This document shows, in pieces, positions 17,091 through 25,512 of a DNA stretch of 33,556 nucleotides (positions are counted from its first letter, which is position 1; each line of letters starts with the position of its first letter). Below the pieces are notes generated by a model that did not search any database, was not told the origin of the DNA, and was given only the letters and a program-made list of their open reading frames with translations. The stretch is from Burkholderia diffusa. GTDB lineage: Bacteria; Pseudomonadota; Gammaproteobacteria; Burkholderiales; Burkholderiaceae. The position numbers and the translations under genes were made by a program. The DNA is taken from NCBI RefSeq assembly GCF_902499115.1, contig NZ_CABVPN010000044.1, positions 1 through 33,556 on the forward strand, given 5' to 3'.

Positions 17091-19175
17091 ATGGCAGTGG
17101 ATTACTCGACTCGCGACGGCGTGGCCGTCATCACGCTCAACAATCCGCCCGTCAACGGGCTCGGCCTGTCGACACGCGAGGGCGTCATGGACGCGCTCGA
17201 TCGCGCCGCGCAGGATCCGTCGGTCACGGCGATCGTGCTGACCGGCGCGGGCCGCGCGTTCTCGGGCGGCGCCGACATCACCGAATTCAATACCCCGAAG
17301 GCCCTGCAGGAGCCGACGCTGCACACCGTGATCCGCGCGGTGGAGGCAAGCGCGAAACCGGTCGTCGCCGCGCTGCACAGCGTCGTGATGGGCGGCGGCC
17401 TGGAGCTCGCGCTCGGCGCGCACTATCGCGTCGCGGCGCCCGGTGCGCAGGTCGCGCTGCCCGAAGTGAAGCTCGGCCTGCTGCCTGGCGCGGGCGGCAC
17501 GCAACGGCTGCCGCGTGCGGTGGGCCTCGAAACCGCGCTGAACATGATCGTGTCGGGCGCGCCGGTACCGTCGGAGCAGCTTTCGAAGAGCGGGCTGTTC
17601 GACGAGATGGCCGACGGCGACCTGCTCGACGCGGCCGTTGCGTTCGCGCGCAAGGTCGGCGCGCGGCAGGGGCCGCATCCGCGCGTGCGCGATCGCAAGA
17701 TCGTCCACGAGAACGCGGCGGGCTTTCTCCAGTTCGCGCGCAATTCCGCGCGGGCCGCCGCGCCGAACTTCCCTGCGCCGCACAAGTGCATCGACGCGAT
17801 CGAGGCCGGCGTGCTGAACGGCTTCGACAAGGGCAGCATCGCCGAGCGCGAGGGTTTCGTCGCGCTGATGATGACGCCGGAAAGCCGCGCGCTGCGCCAT
17901 GCGTTCTTCGGCGAACGCGCGGCGAGCAAGATTCCCGACGTGCCGGCCGATACGCCGCTGCGCGAGATCCGCCGCGTCGGCGTGATCGGCGCGGGCACGA
18001 TGGGCGGCGGGATCGCGATGAACTTCGTCAACGCGGGCCTCCCCGTCACGCTGCTCGAGACGAAACAGGAAGCGCTCGAGCGCGGCGTCGCGACGATCCG
18101 CAAGAACTACGACGCGCAGGTGAAGAAGGGCAAGCTCACGCAGGAGAAGCTCGACGCACGCATGGCGCTGATCACGCCGACGCTGTCGTACGACGACCTG
18201 AAGGATGCGGACCTGATCGTCGAGGCCGTGTTCGAGGAACTCGGCGTGAAGGAGCAGGTGTTCAGGAAGCTCGACGAAGTCGCGAAACCGGGTGCGATCC
18301 TCGCGTCGAACACGTCGACGCTCGACGTCGACAAGATCGCCGCGTTCACGAAGCGGCCGCAGGACGTGGTCGGCATGCACTTCTTCAGCCCGGCGAACGT
18401 GATGAAGCTGCTCGAGGTCGTGCGCGGCGCGCAGACCGCGAAGGACGTGCTCGCCACCGTGATGGCGGTCGCGAAGAAGATCCGCAAGACGGCGGTCGTG
18501 TCGGGCGTGTGCGACGGCTTCATCGGCAACCGGATGATCGAGCAGTACATCCGCCAGGCACTCTTCATGCTCGAGGAAGGCGCGCTGCCCGCACAGGTCG
18601 ATCGCGCGATCGAGAAGTTCGGTTTCGCGATGGGCCCGTTCCGGATGAGCGATCTCGCCGGCAACGACATCGGCTGGGCGATCCGCAAGCGCCGCTATGT
18701 CGAGCAGCCCGATCTGCATTACTCGAAGATCGCCGACCGCCTGTGCGAACAGGGCCGCTTTGGCCAGAAGACAGGCGGCGGCTGGTACGACTACATGCCG
18801 GGCGAGCGCAAGGCGAAGCCTTCGGCGCTCGTCGACGAGATGGTCGTCGCGTATTCGCAGGAGCGCGGCGTGGAGCGGCGCAAGATCGGCGACGACGAGA
18901 TCGTCGAGCGGCTCGTGTTCGCGCTCGTCAACGAAGGCGCGAAGATTCTCGAGGAGAAGATCGCGTCGAAGGCGTCCGACATCGACATGGTCTACCTGAC
19001 CGGCTATGGCTTCCCGCTGTGGCGTGGCGGCCCGATGCTGTATGCGGACATGGTCGGCCTCTACAACGTCGAGCGCGCGATCCGCCGCTATGCGGCCGCA
19101 CCGAACGGCGACGCGTGGCAGCTCGCGCCGTCGATCGTCGAACTGGCAAAGGCCGGACGCGGGTTCAACGGCTGA
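17091..19175 (+). CDS. Bifunctional enoyl-CoA hydratase / 3-hydroxyacyl-CoA dehydrogenase
   Basis: A 694-residue multifunctional beta-oxidation enzyme that hydrates enoyl-CoA and then oxidises the 3-hydroxyacyl-CoA with NAD. The crotonase domain is N-terminal (about 1-190) with MGGGLELALGAHYR and PEVKLGLLPGAGGTQRL. The dehydrogenase begins near residue 290 with the NAD-binding VGVIGAGTMGGGIA, followed by GMHFFSPANVMKLLEVV and GFIGNRM, and two C-terminal helical domains. The order matches FadJ and peroxisomal bifunctional proteins. An upstream ATG six codons earlier is in frame, but the GGAGG at 17079-17083 is correctly spaced (7 bases) for the ATG at 17091. It is the first gene of an operon with a nicotinamidase and a thiolase. 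Confidence 0.95.
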   Translation: MAVDYSTRDGVAVITLNNPPVNGLGLSTREGVMDALDRAAQDPSVTAIVLTGAGRAFSGGADITEFNTPKALQEPTLHTVIRAVEASAKPVVAALHSVVMGGGLELALGAHYRVAAPGAQVALPEVKLGLLPGAGGTQRLPRAVGLETALNMIVSGAPVPSEQLSKSGLFDEMADGDLLDAAVAFARKVGARQGPHPRVRDRKIVHENAAGFLQFARNSARAAAPNFPAPHKCIDAIEAGVLNGFDKGSIAEREGFVALMMTPESRALRHAFFGERAASKIPDVPADTPLREIRRVGVIGAGTMGGGIAMNFVNAGLPVTLLETKQEALERGVATIRKNYDAQVKKGKLTQEKLDARMALITPTLSYDDLKDADLIVEAVFEELGVKEQVFRKLDEVAKPGAILASNTSTLDVDKIAAFTKRPQDVVGMHFFSPANVMKLLEVVRGAQTAKDVLATVMAVAKKIRKTAVVSGVCDGFIGNRMIEQYIRQALFMLEEGALPAQVDRAIEKFGFAMGPFRMSDLAGNDIGWAIRKRRYVEQPDLHYSKIADRLCEQGRFGQKTGGGWYDYMPGERKAKPSALVDEMVVAYSQERGVERRKIGDDEIVERLVFALVNEGAKILEEKIASKASDIDMVYLTGYGFPLWRGGPMLYADMVGLYNVERAIRRYAAAPNGDAWQLAPSIVELAKAGRGFNG

Positions 19176-19217
19176 CGCCGTGCGTGACGGCGCGCCCGTC
19201 TTGCAAGGAGAAACGCA

Positions 19218-19850
19218 ATGAAACGCACTGACGACGTGTTGCTCGTGATCGACGTGCAGTACGACTTCATGCCGGGTGGCGCACTCGCGGTGCCGGACGG
19301 CGACGCGGTCGTGCCGGTGATCAACGCGCTCGCGCAACGCTTCGACCAGGTCGTGCTGACGCAGGACTGGCACCCGCGCGAACACGTGTCGTTCGCGGCG
19401 AATCACCCGGGGCGCGAGCCGTTCTCGACGCTCGCGCTGCCGTACGGCGAGCAGGTGCTGTGGCCCGTGCATTGCGTGCAGGACACGGAAGGCGCGGCGC
19501 TGCATCGCGACCTCGACATCCCGCATGCGAGGCTCGTGATCCGCAAGGGCGGCGACGCGCAGGTCGACAGCTACTCCGCGTTCGTCGAAGCCGATCGCAC
19601 GACGCGCACGGGGCTCGCCGGCTATCTGCGCGAGCTCGGCGCGAAACGCGTGTGGTGTTGCGGACTCGCGACCGACTATTGCGTCGCGTGGTCCGCGCTC
19701 GATGCGCGCGCGGCCGGCTTCGAGGCCGCCGTGATCAACGATGCGTGCCGTGCGATCGACCTGAACGGGTCGCTCGCGCACGCATGGCAACAGATGCAGG
19801 CGGCGGGCGTCGCACACGTGACGTCCGCGGGCGCGCGCCCGACGGCGTAG
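19218..19850 (+). CDS. pncA: Nicotinamidase
   Basis: A 210-residue isochorismatase-fold amidase converting nicotinamide to nicotinate for NAD recycling. The catalytic Asp is at residue 12 in LLVIDVQYDFMPGG. The metal-binding TQDWHPREHVSF and WPVHCVQ motifs, the Lys-containing VIRKGGDAQVDSYSAF, and the nucleophile Cys in CGLATDYCV are all present, so the enzyme should be active. A strong AAGGAG site precedes the ATG. It sits between the bifunctional dehydrogenase (42-base gap) and the thiolase (49-base gap) on the same strand. Its placement suggests co-expression of NAD salvage with an NAD-consuming oxidation pathway; this link is inferred. Confidence 0.95.
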   Translation: MKRTDDVLLVIDVQYDFMPGGALAVPDGDAVVPVINALAQRFDQVVLTQDWHPREHVSFAANHPGREPFSTLALPYGEQVLWPVHCVQDTEGAALHRDLDIPHARLVIRKGGDAQVDSYSAFVEADRTTRTGLAGYLRELGAKRVWCCGLATDYCVAWSALDARAAGFEAAVINDACRAIDLNGSLAHAWQQMQAAGVAHVTSAGARPTA

Positions 19851-19899
19851 CGCATTCCCATCCGATTCAGGACATGAAGCAGGACCGAAGGAGACTCGC

Positions 19900-21078
19900 A
19901 TGACCGAAGCCGTAATCGTATCGACCGCACGCACGCCGCTCGCGAAATCGTGGCGTGGCGCATTCAACATGACGCACGGCGCGACGCTCGGCGGCCACGT
20001 GGTCGCGGCCGCGCTCGAACGCGCGAAGCTCGACCCCGCGCGCATCGAGGACGTGATCATGGGCTGCGCGAACCCCGAGGGCGCGACCGGCGCGAACATC
20101 GCGCGGCAGATCGCGCTGCGCGCCGGGCTGCCGGTGAGCGTGCCGGGGATGACGGTGAACCGTTTCTGCTCGTCAGGGCTGCAGACCATCGCGCTCGCCG
20201 CGCAACGGATCATCGCTGGCGAAGGCGACGTGTATGTCGCGGGCGGCGTCGAATCGATCTCCTGCGTGCAGAACGAGATGAACCGGCACATGATCCAGGA
20301 CGGCTGGCTCGTCGAGCACAAGCCCGAGATCTACTGGAACATGCTTCAGACGGCGGAAAACGTCGCGAAGCGCTACGGGATCGCGAAGGAGCGGCAGGAC
20401 GAGTACGGCGTGCGGTCGCAACTGCGTGCCGCGGCCGCGCAGGAAGCCGGGCGCTTCAACGACGAGATCGTGCCGATCACCGTACGCGCGGGCATCGCCG
20501 ACAAGGCGACGGGCCGGCTGTTCACGCAGGACGTTACCGTGTCGGCCGACGAAGGCATCCGGCCCGACACGACGCTCGAAGGCGTGTCGAAGATCCGTTC
20601 GGCCGTGCCGGGCGGCGTGATCACCGCGGGCAACGCGAGCCAGTTCTCGGACGGCGCATCGGCGTGCGTGGTGATGAACGCGGATGTCGCACAGCGCGAA
20701 GGGCTGCAGCCGCTCGGCGTGTTTCGCGGTTTCGCGGTCGCCGGTTGCGAGCCGGACGAAATGGGCATCGGCCCGGTGTTCGCGGTGCCGAAGCTGCTGA
20801 AGCAGGCGGGGCTGAAGGTCGACGACATCGGCCTGTGGGAACTGAACGAAGCGTTCGCGGTGCAGGTGCTGTACTGCCGCGATACGCTCGGGATTCCTGA
20901 CGACCGCCTGAACGTGAACGGCGGCGCGATCGCGGTCGGCCATCCGTACGGCGTGTCGGGTGCGCGCCTGACGGGCCATGCGCTGATCGAAGGCAAGCGG
21001 CGCGGCGTGAAATACGTCGTCGTCACGATGTGCATCGGCGGCGGGCAGGGCGCCGCCGGCCTGTTCGAAATCGTCTGA
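19900..21078 (+). CDS. Acetyl-CoA acyltransferase (thiolase)
   Basis: A 392-residue thiolase that would cleave 3-ketoacyl-CoA in the last step of beta-oxidation. The acyl-carrying Cys is residue 90 in NRFCSSG. The second set of catalytic residues is in NVNGGAIAVGHPYGVSGAR, and the terminal base is in the CIGGGQG motif close to the C-terminus. Length and motifs are those of FadA/PaaJ-type degradative enzymes. A GAAGGAG site lies upstream of the ATG. It follows pncA and the hydratase/dehydrogenase, giving a complete set for the lower beta-oxidation steps. A stable hairpin follows the stop. Confidence 0.95.
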   Translation: MTEAVIVSTARTPLAKSWRGAFNMTHGATLGGHVVAAALERAKLDPARIEDVIMGCANPEGATGANIARQIALRAGLPVSVPGMTVNRFCSSGLQTIALAAQRIIAGEGDVYVAGGVESISCVQNEMNRHMIQDGWLVEHKPEIYWNMLQTAENVAKRYGIAKERQDEYGVRSQLRAAAAQEAGRFNDEIVPITVRAGIADKATGRLFTQDVTVSADEGIRPDTTLEGVSKIRSAVPGGVITAGNASQFSDGASACVVMNADVAQREGLQPLGVFRGFAVAGCEPDEMGIGPVFAVPKLLKQAGLKVDDIGLWELNEAFAVQVLYCRDTLGIPDDRLNVNGGAIAVGHPYGVSGARLTGHALIEGKRRGVKYVVVTMCIGGGQGAAGLFEIV

Positions 21079-21094
21079 TTTTTTGCTTGTCGGC

Positions 21095-21134
21095 CGACGG
21101 CCGCCGCCTGCGTTGACGCAAGCCGCGGCCGTCG
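21095..21134 (+). terminator. Hairpin after the thiolase operon
   Basis: CGACGGCCGC (21095-21104) pairs perfectly with GCGGCCGTCG (21125-21134), with an inner TGCG/CGCA stem. A T-rich stretch lies before rather than after it, so it is not a textbook intrinsic terminator; it may still end or protect the operon transcript. Confidence 0.4.
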
Positions 21135-21196
21135 CATGCGATTCGAAAGGATCGGGAAGCAAACGGTGCCGGTTCGATGCTGCCGTTTCCCCTTAC

Positions 21197-21224
21197 TTGT
21201 CAAACGAATTGCCGCACCTATACT
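21197..21224 (+). promoter_or_regulatory. Candidate sigma-70 promoter of the diguanylate cyclase gene
   Basis: TTGTCA (21197-21202) and TATACT (21219-21224) are spaced by 16 bases, about 150 bases before the TTG start codon. Both boxes are close to consensus in a GC-rich background. Confidence 0.55.
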
Positions 21225-21375
21225 TGCTCTGACATTTGCCTTTCGGCGGGATGGGGCAACGCGTGCATCGCACCGACGCACGTGATGCGTTTCCGGTAGC
21301 CGGCGCAGTCGATGCATCGCGCGTGTCCGGCATCGTGAACGTTCGAACCACGCAGCAGACCGAACGGGGACCGAA

Positions 21376-22776
21376 TTGAGCACGACCTATGCAGCCGGGG
21401 AACCGCCGCGAGTCGTCAGCGCGGCCGCGAGGCTCTATGCGAAATGCCTGCTGGTCGGCTTCGCATTGCTGCCAGCCTATCTGATCGCCTATCTGTGGTT
21501 CTTCAGCGACCCGCACGTCGTGTTCGAGAGCCACGCCTTCCATGAAATCGCGATCGCGGCCGCGACCCTCGAGGGGGCATTCGTCACCTACGTGACGTGG
21601 GTGTGCTATCGGTCGTCCGGAGAGCCGCTCCTGCGCTGGCTGACACTCGGCTTTCTGGGCTTCGCGATGATCTACGCGTTGCACGGCCTGTTCACCGGGA
21701 TGGCGCATCACAACATCTGGCTGTTCCTGCTGTACGGGCCCGCATCGCGCCTCGTGATGTCGATCCTGCTGCTGACGGGCCTGCTGTCGTATTCGCAGCC
21801 GCCCGATCGGGTCGAGAAGCGTGCGCGCGCGCGAACGTGGCTGCCGTGGATCGTGTTGTTTCTGGTCATCAACGTGGCGGTTGCATACATCGCGTATTCG
21901 CCGGTCGCGGGCGCGCTGGGCACGCGACTGTCGATGGAAGGCGGCGCGCTGGTGTTTTCGCTGCTCAACGTCGGCGTGCTGCTCGCGCGGCGCATCCGTT
22001 CGCCGCTGATGGTGATCTACGGCATGTCGATCATGGCGTTCGCGCTGTCGTCGCTCGCGTTCATCCTCGGCAAGCCCTGGAACCACATGTGGTGGCTCGC
22101 GCATGCGATCTTCGCGGGCGGGTTCTTCCTGCTCAGCTACGGCGTCGTGCAGGCGCTGCAGACGACGCGCTCGTTCTCGGCGATCTACAGCCAGGAAGAC
22201 CTGATGAGCCGGCTGTCGGAATCGATGGCGCGCACCGAGAGTGCGCTGCAGGAGTTGCGGCGCACGAACCAGAAGCTCGAATACATGGCCGCGACCGATC
22301 CGATGACGGGCGCGTCGAACCGCCGTCAGTTCATCGCGCAGGTCGAGCGCGAGATCGTGCGCGCGGAGCGCGACGGCACGCCGTTTTGCCTGCTCGCGCT
22401 CGATCTCGACAACTTCAAGAACATCAACGACGCGTACGGGCACCAGATCGGCGACGAGGTGCTGCGCGGCGTCGTGCGCCAGTCTCTCGAGGCGATTCGT
22501 CCGGCCGGTGCGCTCGCGCGGGTTGGCGGCGAGGAGTTCATGGCGCTGTTGCCCGAGATGCCGCTCGAAGGCGCGCGCATGACGGCCGAGCGCGTGCGTT
22601 CGTCGATCGCGAGTTCACCGTTCGGGCTGGATTTCAAGCGCGTGCAGGTGACGGTCAGCGTCGGCGTCGCGCAGTACGGCGTCGACGGGAGCACGGTCGA
22701 TGCGTTGCTGCGGGCGGTCGATGAACGGCTGTACCAGGCGAAGCGCGACGGGCGCAATCGCGTGGTCGCGCACTGA
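21376..22776 (+). CDS. Membrane-anchored diguanylate cyclase (GGDEF domain)
   Basis: A 466-residue protein that would make cyclic di-GMP. Residues about 24-255 form roughly eight hydrophobic helices, an integral-membrane sensor I cannot assign to a named MASE type. A short coiled-coil-like linker (about 265-300) leads to a full GGDEF domain with DPMTGASNRR, DLDNFKNINDAYGH and the active-site motif RVGGEEF. The position of the inhibitory RxxD site is occupied by RPAG, so product feedback inhibition is probably lost. The frame begins with TTG preceded by a GGGGA; no in-frame ATG or GTG fits better upstream. No EAL domain is present. It has its own promoter-like sequence and stands alone. Confidence 0.9.
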   Translation: MSTTYAAGEPPRVVSAAARLYAKCLLVGFALLPAYLIAYLWFFSDPHVVFESHAFHEIAIAAATLEGAFVTYVTWVCYRSSGEPLLRWLTLGFLGFAMIYALHGLFTGMAHHNIWLFLLYGPASRLVMSILLLTGLLSYSQPPDRVEKRARARTWLPWIVLFLVINVAVAYIAYSPVAGALGTRLSMEGGALVFSLLNVGVLLARRIRSPLMVIYGMSIMAFALSSLAFILGKPWNHMWWLAHAIFAGGFFLLSYGVVQALQTTRSFSAIYSQEDLMSRLSESMARTESALQELRRTNQKLEYMAATDPMTGASNRRQFIAQVEREIVRAERDGTPFCLLALDLDNFKNINDAYGHQIGDEVLRGVVRQSLEAIRPAGALARVGGEEFMALLPEMPLEGARMTAERVRSSIASSPFGLDFKRVQVTVSVGVAQYGVDGSTVDALLRAVDERLYQAKRDGRNRVVAH

Positions 22777-22869
22777 CGAGCGGCGGCCGCGCATTCGGCG
22801 ACGTGGCGCGCGCGGCCGCAATGCAATGGCGCGACGCGAGGCAGGTCCGTTTCGCATGCACCCTGGATG

Positions 22870-22908
22870 AAGCCCCACACGCGCACGAGCATGTGGGGCT
22901 TTCGTTTC
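22870..22908. terminator. Hairpin between convergent genes
   Basis: AAGCCCCACA (22870-22879) pairs with TGTGGGGCTT (22892-22901), followed on the plus strand by TCGTTT. It lies between the cyclase stop and the convergent lipoprotein stop and most likely ends cyclase transcription, possibly serving both directions. Confidence 0.65.
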
Positions 22909-22921
22909 AATGACGCATCGG

Positions 22922-25069
22922 CTATCGCGACGCGATGGCCGCCGCACGCTCCGGCTGCGCGTCCTGCATCCGCTGCGAAGCCTGCCACCAGTACTTGCCC
23001 GCGCGCAGTTGCGGATCGCGGATCGCGAGATACGTCGTGCTCCACAGCTGCGCCGCGTTGGCTTCGGTCGCATCCGCGCTGCGGGTGCCGAATGCATCGG
23101 TCTGGTACCGACCGTTCACGTACGACCAGGTCCACATTTCCGACGTGCGCATGTCGCGTCCGTTCGAGATCACCTGCCAGATCGTCTGCCGGGCCTGCGT
23201 CAGCAGCGTGCGCGTCGCGTCCGACAGATCCTGGCGCGCGAGCTGGCGGTCGAGCCCGGCGACCCACATCGCCTGTTGCCACGACCAGATCACCGTGCCG
23301 TGATACGCCGAACTCGTGAATTTGGGCCACAGCGCCTGATTCGCATACGCGGGGTTCGCGATCAGCATCCCGACATCGGTGACGAGACCGGTCGGGAACG
23401 GCCGCGTGACGTCGGTGACGATCCGCTGGAGCTGGTCGTCCGCCGGCGTGCCGAACAGCAGCGCGAAGCCGCCGTCGGAATTCATCACCGGGATCGGCGT
23501 GCCTTGCTGGTCGAGCGACAGCGCGTAGAAAGTCAGCGGCGCGCCTGGCGCGGTACCTGCCGGCACACCGGTGGACGACGCATAGGCCGATACTTCGGTC
23601 GCCGCCTGCGCGGCCGGTACGCTCACCTGGAACAGCGGCGGCGCCTGCTGCTCCCAGGTAGCCGCTTCGGTCGCCGTGTTCGCGAGCGTCGCACGTTGCC
23701 CGGCGTCCAGGTAAGGATCGAGCAGGCCGCGCGCGAGGAACGCATTCGCCGCGCGCAGCGCGGCCGGCACGAGCACCGCATTCACGTCGTACGGATAGAC
23801 GCCGCCGCCGAGCCCGTCGGTGCTGTCGCGCCAGTTGCCGACGATCTCGCCAGGCCGCAGGCGGATCAGGTTCGGGACCGACGGCTGCTGTGCGAACGGC
23901 TGCGCGGTCGCCGCGACGTGCAGCAGGTTGACGACGAGCCGGCTGCCGTTCGTCTGACCGTCGCTGCCGCGTTGCGCGAGATAGGCGGCCGCGCGCGCCT
24001 GGCCGCGCGTGTCGTCGATCAGCCAGGCCGCCGCGATCGGCGCGAGCAGGTAGTCGCTGTCGATCATCTTGTAATCGTAGGTCGGCGTTGCATCGTTCGG
24101 CCGGCCGTGCTTCGCGTTGTCGACCAGCGCGAATTCGCCGATGCCTTCCTCGTGCGCGACCTTGCCGTCGTCCGACAGGCGACTCAGCACCGACGTCAGC
24201 CCGGCCTCGATCGCCGCAGGCTCGAGCACCGGCATCAGCATGCGCACCGAGATCAGCGTGTCGCGGCCGAAGTAGGTGTCGTATTGCCAAGAGCCGGCCA
24301 GCAGCTTGTCGTGGAAGCTCAGGAATTCGAGCACGTTCTGGCTGACCGGGTCGGGATTCGCGGACGGCGCGAGCAGGTCTGCACGCAGGATCGGCGACAA
24401 CGGCGTCTCGCCCGACAGCGCATCGACGTGCAGTTTCAGCGTACGAGCGCCGGCCGCCGCGCGCAGCACGAGCTTGCCGCCCGCGGCTGTCGCGATGCTG
24501 CCGCCGTCGCGCAGCGTGATGCGCAGCATCTGGCCGGGCGCGCCGTCGATCCGGTCGCGCTGCCATTGCGTGACGCTCCTCTGGATCGTCGGGGCGGTGA
24601 CGATCTCCGGCGGTATCGTCGCGCCGCCGTTGAAGTCGCGCAGGAAGCGCACATTGCCGAGCAGCCCCTGGCGGATCGTCAGCGTGTCGGTGTCGACCGA
24701 TACGTCGGCGCCGATGCCGTACAGCGGGCGACCGTGCGTGTCGGGTGCCGACAGCGCGGACGGTGGTGTGTCGAGGCTCCAGCTCACCGGCTGGGCAGTG
24801 TCGTCGAACCACAGCCCGGTGCCGCTGTTGCCGGCCGGAAACACCACGAGCAGACGCGGTTTCGTCGACGAGCGCACCAGCAGGTGCGCGGCGACTTTGT
24901 CCTGCCGGTAGAACGCATTGATCTGCCCGCCGGTGTCCATGCGGAACGACAGTGCGGCGCTGTTCGACGACGTACCGCTGGACTGGACGTCGTCGTCGTT
25001 GCAGGCGGCGAGCAGGCCGGCGCAGACGAATCCGAGACACAGCGATTTCGTGAAGCGGCGCATGTTCAT
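22922..25069 (-). CDS. Lipoprotein with six-hairpin glycosidase-like / glycogen-debranching-like domain
   Basis: A 715-residue exported lipoprotein. The signal peptide ends in a lipobox LLAAC with the lipidated Cys at residue 23, followed by NDDD, so it may stay at the inner membrane if the +2 Asp rule is read from nearby residues; the true +2 residue is Asn, which favours the outer membrane. A beta-rich N-terminal half (about 40-270) precedes a region with YDTYFGRDTLISVRML, HEEGIGEFAL, DYKMIDSDYLLAPIAAAWLI and YHGTVIWSWQQAMW. These are the acidic and aromatic motifs expected of (alpha/alpha)6 glycosidases such as amylo-alpha-1,6-glucosidase. The substrate is unknown. The first of two nearby ATGs is chosen because AGGAGG stands 6 bases ahead of it. 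It is transcribed alone, away from the AT-rich spacer. Confidence 0.75.
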   Translation of the reverse strand: MNMRRFTKSLCLGFVCAGLLAACNDDDVQSSGTSSNSAALSFRMDTGGQINAFYRQDKVAAHLLVRSSTKPRLLVVFPAGNSGTGLWFDDTAQPVSWSLDTPPSALSAPDTHGRPLYGIGADVSVDTDTLTIRQGLLGNVRFLRDFNGGATIPPEIVTAPTIQRSVTQWQRDRIDGAPGQMLRITLRDGGSIATAAGGKLVLRAAAGARTLKLHVDALSGETPLSPILRADLLAPSANPDPVSQNVLEFLSFHDKLLAGSWQYDTYFGRDTLISVRMLMPVLEPAAIEAGLTSVLSRLSDDGKVAHEEGIGEFALVDNAKHGRPNDATPTYDYKMIDSDYLLAPIAAAWLIDDTRGQARAAAYLAQRGSDGQTNGSRLVVNLLHVAATAQPFAQQPSVPNLIRLRPGEIVGNWRDSTDGLGGGVYPYDVNAVLVPAALRAANAFLARGLLDPYLDAGQRATLANTATEAATWEQQAPPLFQVSVPAAQAATEVSAYASSTGVPAGTAPGAPLTFYALSLDQQGTPIPVMNSDGGFALLFGTPADDQLQRIVTDVTRPFPTGLVTDVGMLIANPAYANQALWPKFTSSAYHGTVIWSWQQAMWVAGLDRQLARQDLSDATRTLLTQARQTIWQVISNGRDMRTSEMWTWSYVNGRYQTDAFGTRSADATEANAAQLWSTTYLAIRDPQLRAGKYWWQASQRMQDAQPERAAAIASR

Positions 25070-25512
25070 GACGACCCTCCTGATGCATGTGATTTTTATC
25101 GGAATGCTTGAATGAGCGGGCGGCTTGATCCGCTTTGTGCTGCGTCTCGGGTATTCTGAAAATGCCCGGGATTAATCGTGGTGTGATGCTCGGGGGGCGA
25201 ATTGAACGGCTTTAATCGAATGGACGATCAATGCCGAAAAGTGAAGGCAAAAAGACGCACCGCCCGTTCTGATGCGGGTGTAGTCACTGGAGCACGCCTT
25301 CGCGCAGGCGAAGGGCAACGTTCGTGCGGTACTGAAAAAGTCCGACGAAAGATGTTGTATGGGATTCTAAATTTCGACGAAAGTCAAAGTCAATGATGTT
25401 TGGTGGCTTTTTTTTGGATATTTAATTGCCGGTTAAATCGTAATTGTTACTCGGTGAATCAGTAAAAAGTGCGGTTATGAAAATATGAATGACTAATCCT
25501 GATAACTATCGA
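25070..25512. other. AT-richer spacer at the edge of the accessory region
   Basis: About 440 bases with no supportable gene. From roughly 25,340 to 25,510 composition drops well below the window norm, with a T8 run near 25,410. A small hairpin (25297-25303 with 25308-25314) lacks a T tract. The change in composition marks the border between core genes and the accessory tcu region; no direct repeat or tRNA end was found to define an attachment site. Confidence 0.5.

Larger units (their letters stand above)
21079..21375. other. Intergenic region, thiolase / diguanylate cyclase
   Basis: Nearly 300 bases without a gene. It holds a hairpin at 21095-21134 directly after the thiolase stop and a promoter-like pair at 21197-21224 for the next gene. 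Nothing else recognisable was seen. Confidence 0.5.

Noticed and set aside
16602..20321. 1239-codon minus-strand frame opposite the beta-oxidation operon
   Set aside because: Shadow of genes with clear catalytic motifs on the plus strand.
25202..25396. 64-codon TTG-start frame in the AT-rich spacer
   Set aside because: Basic, unstructured sequence, no convincing ribosome site and no recognisable family.
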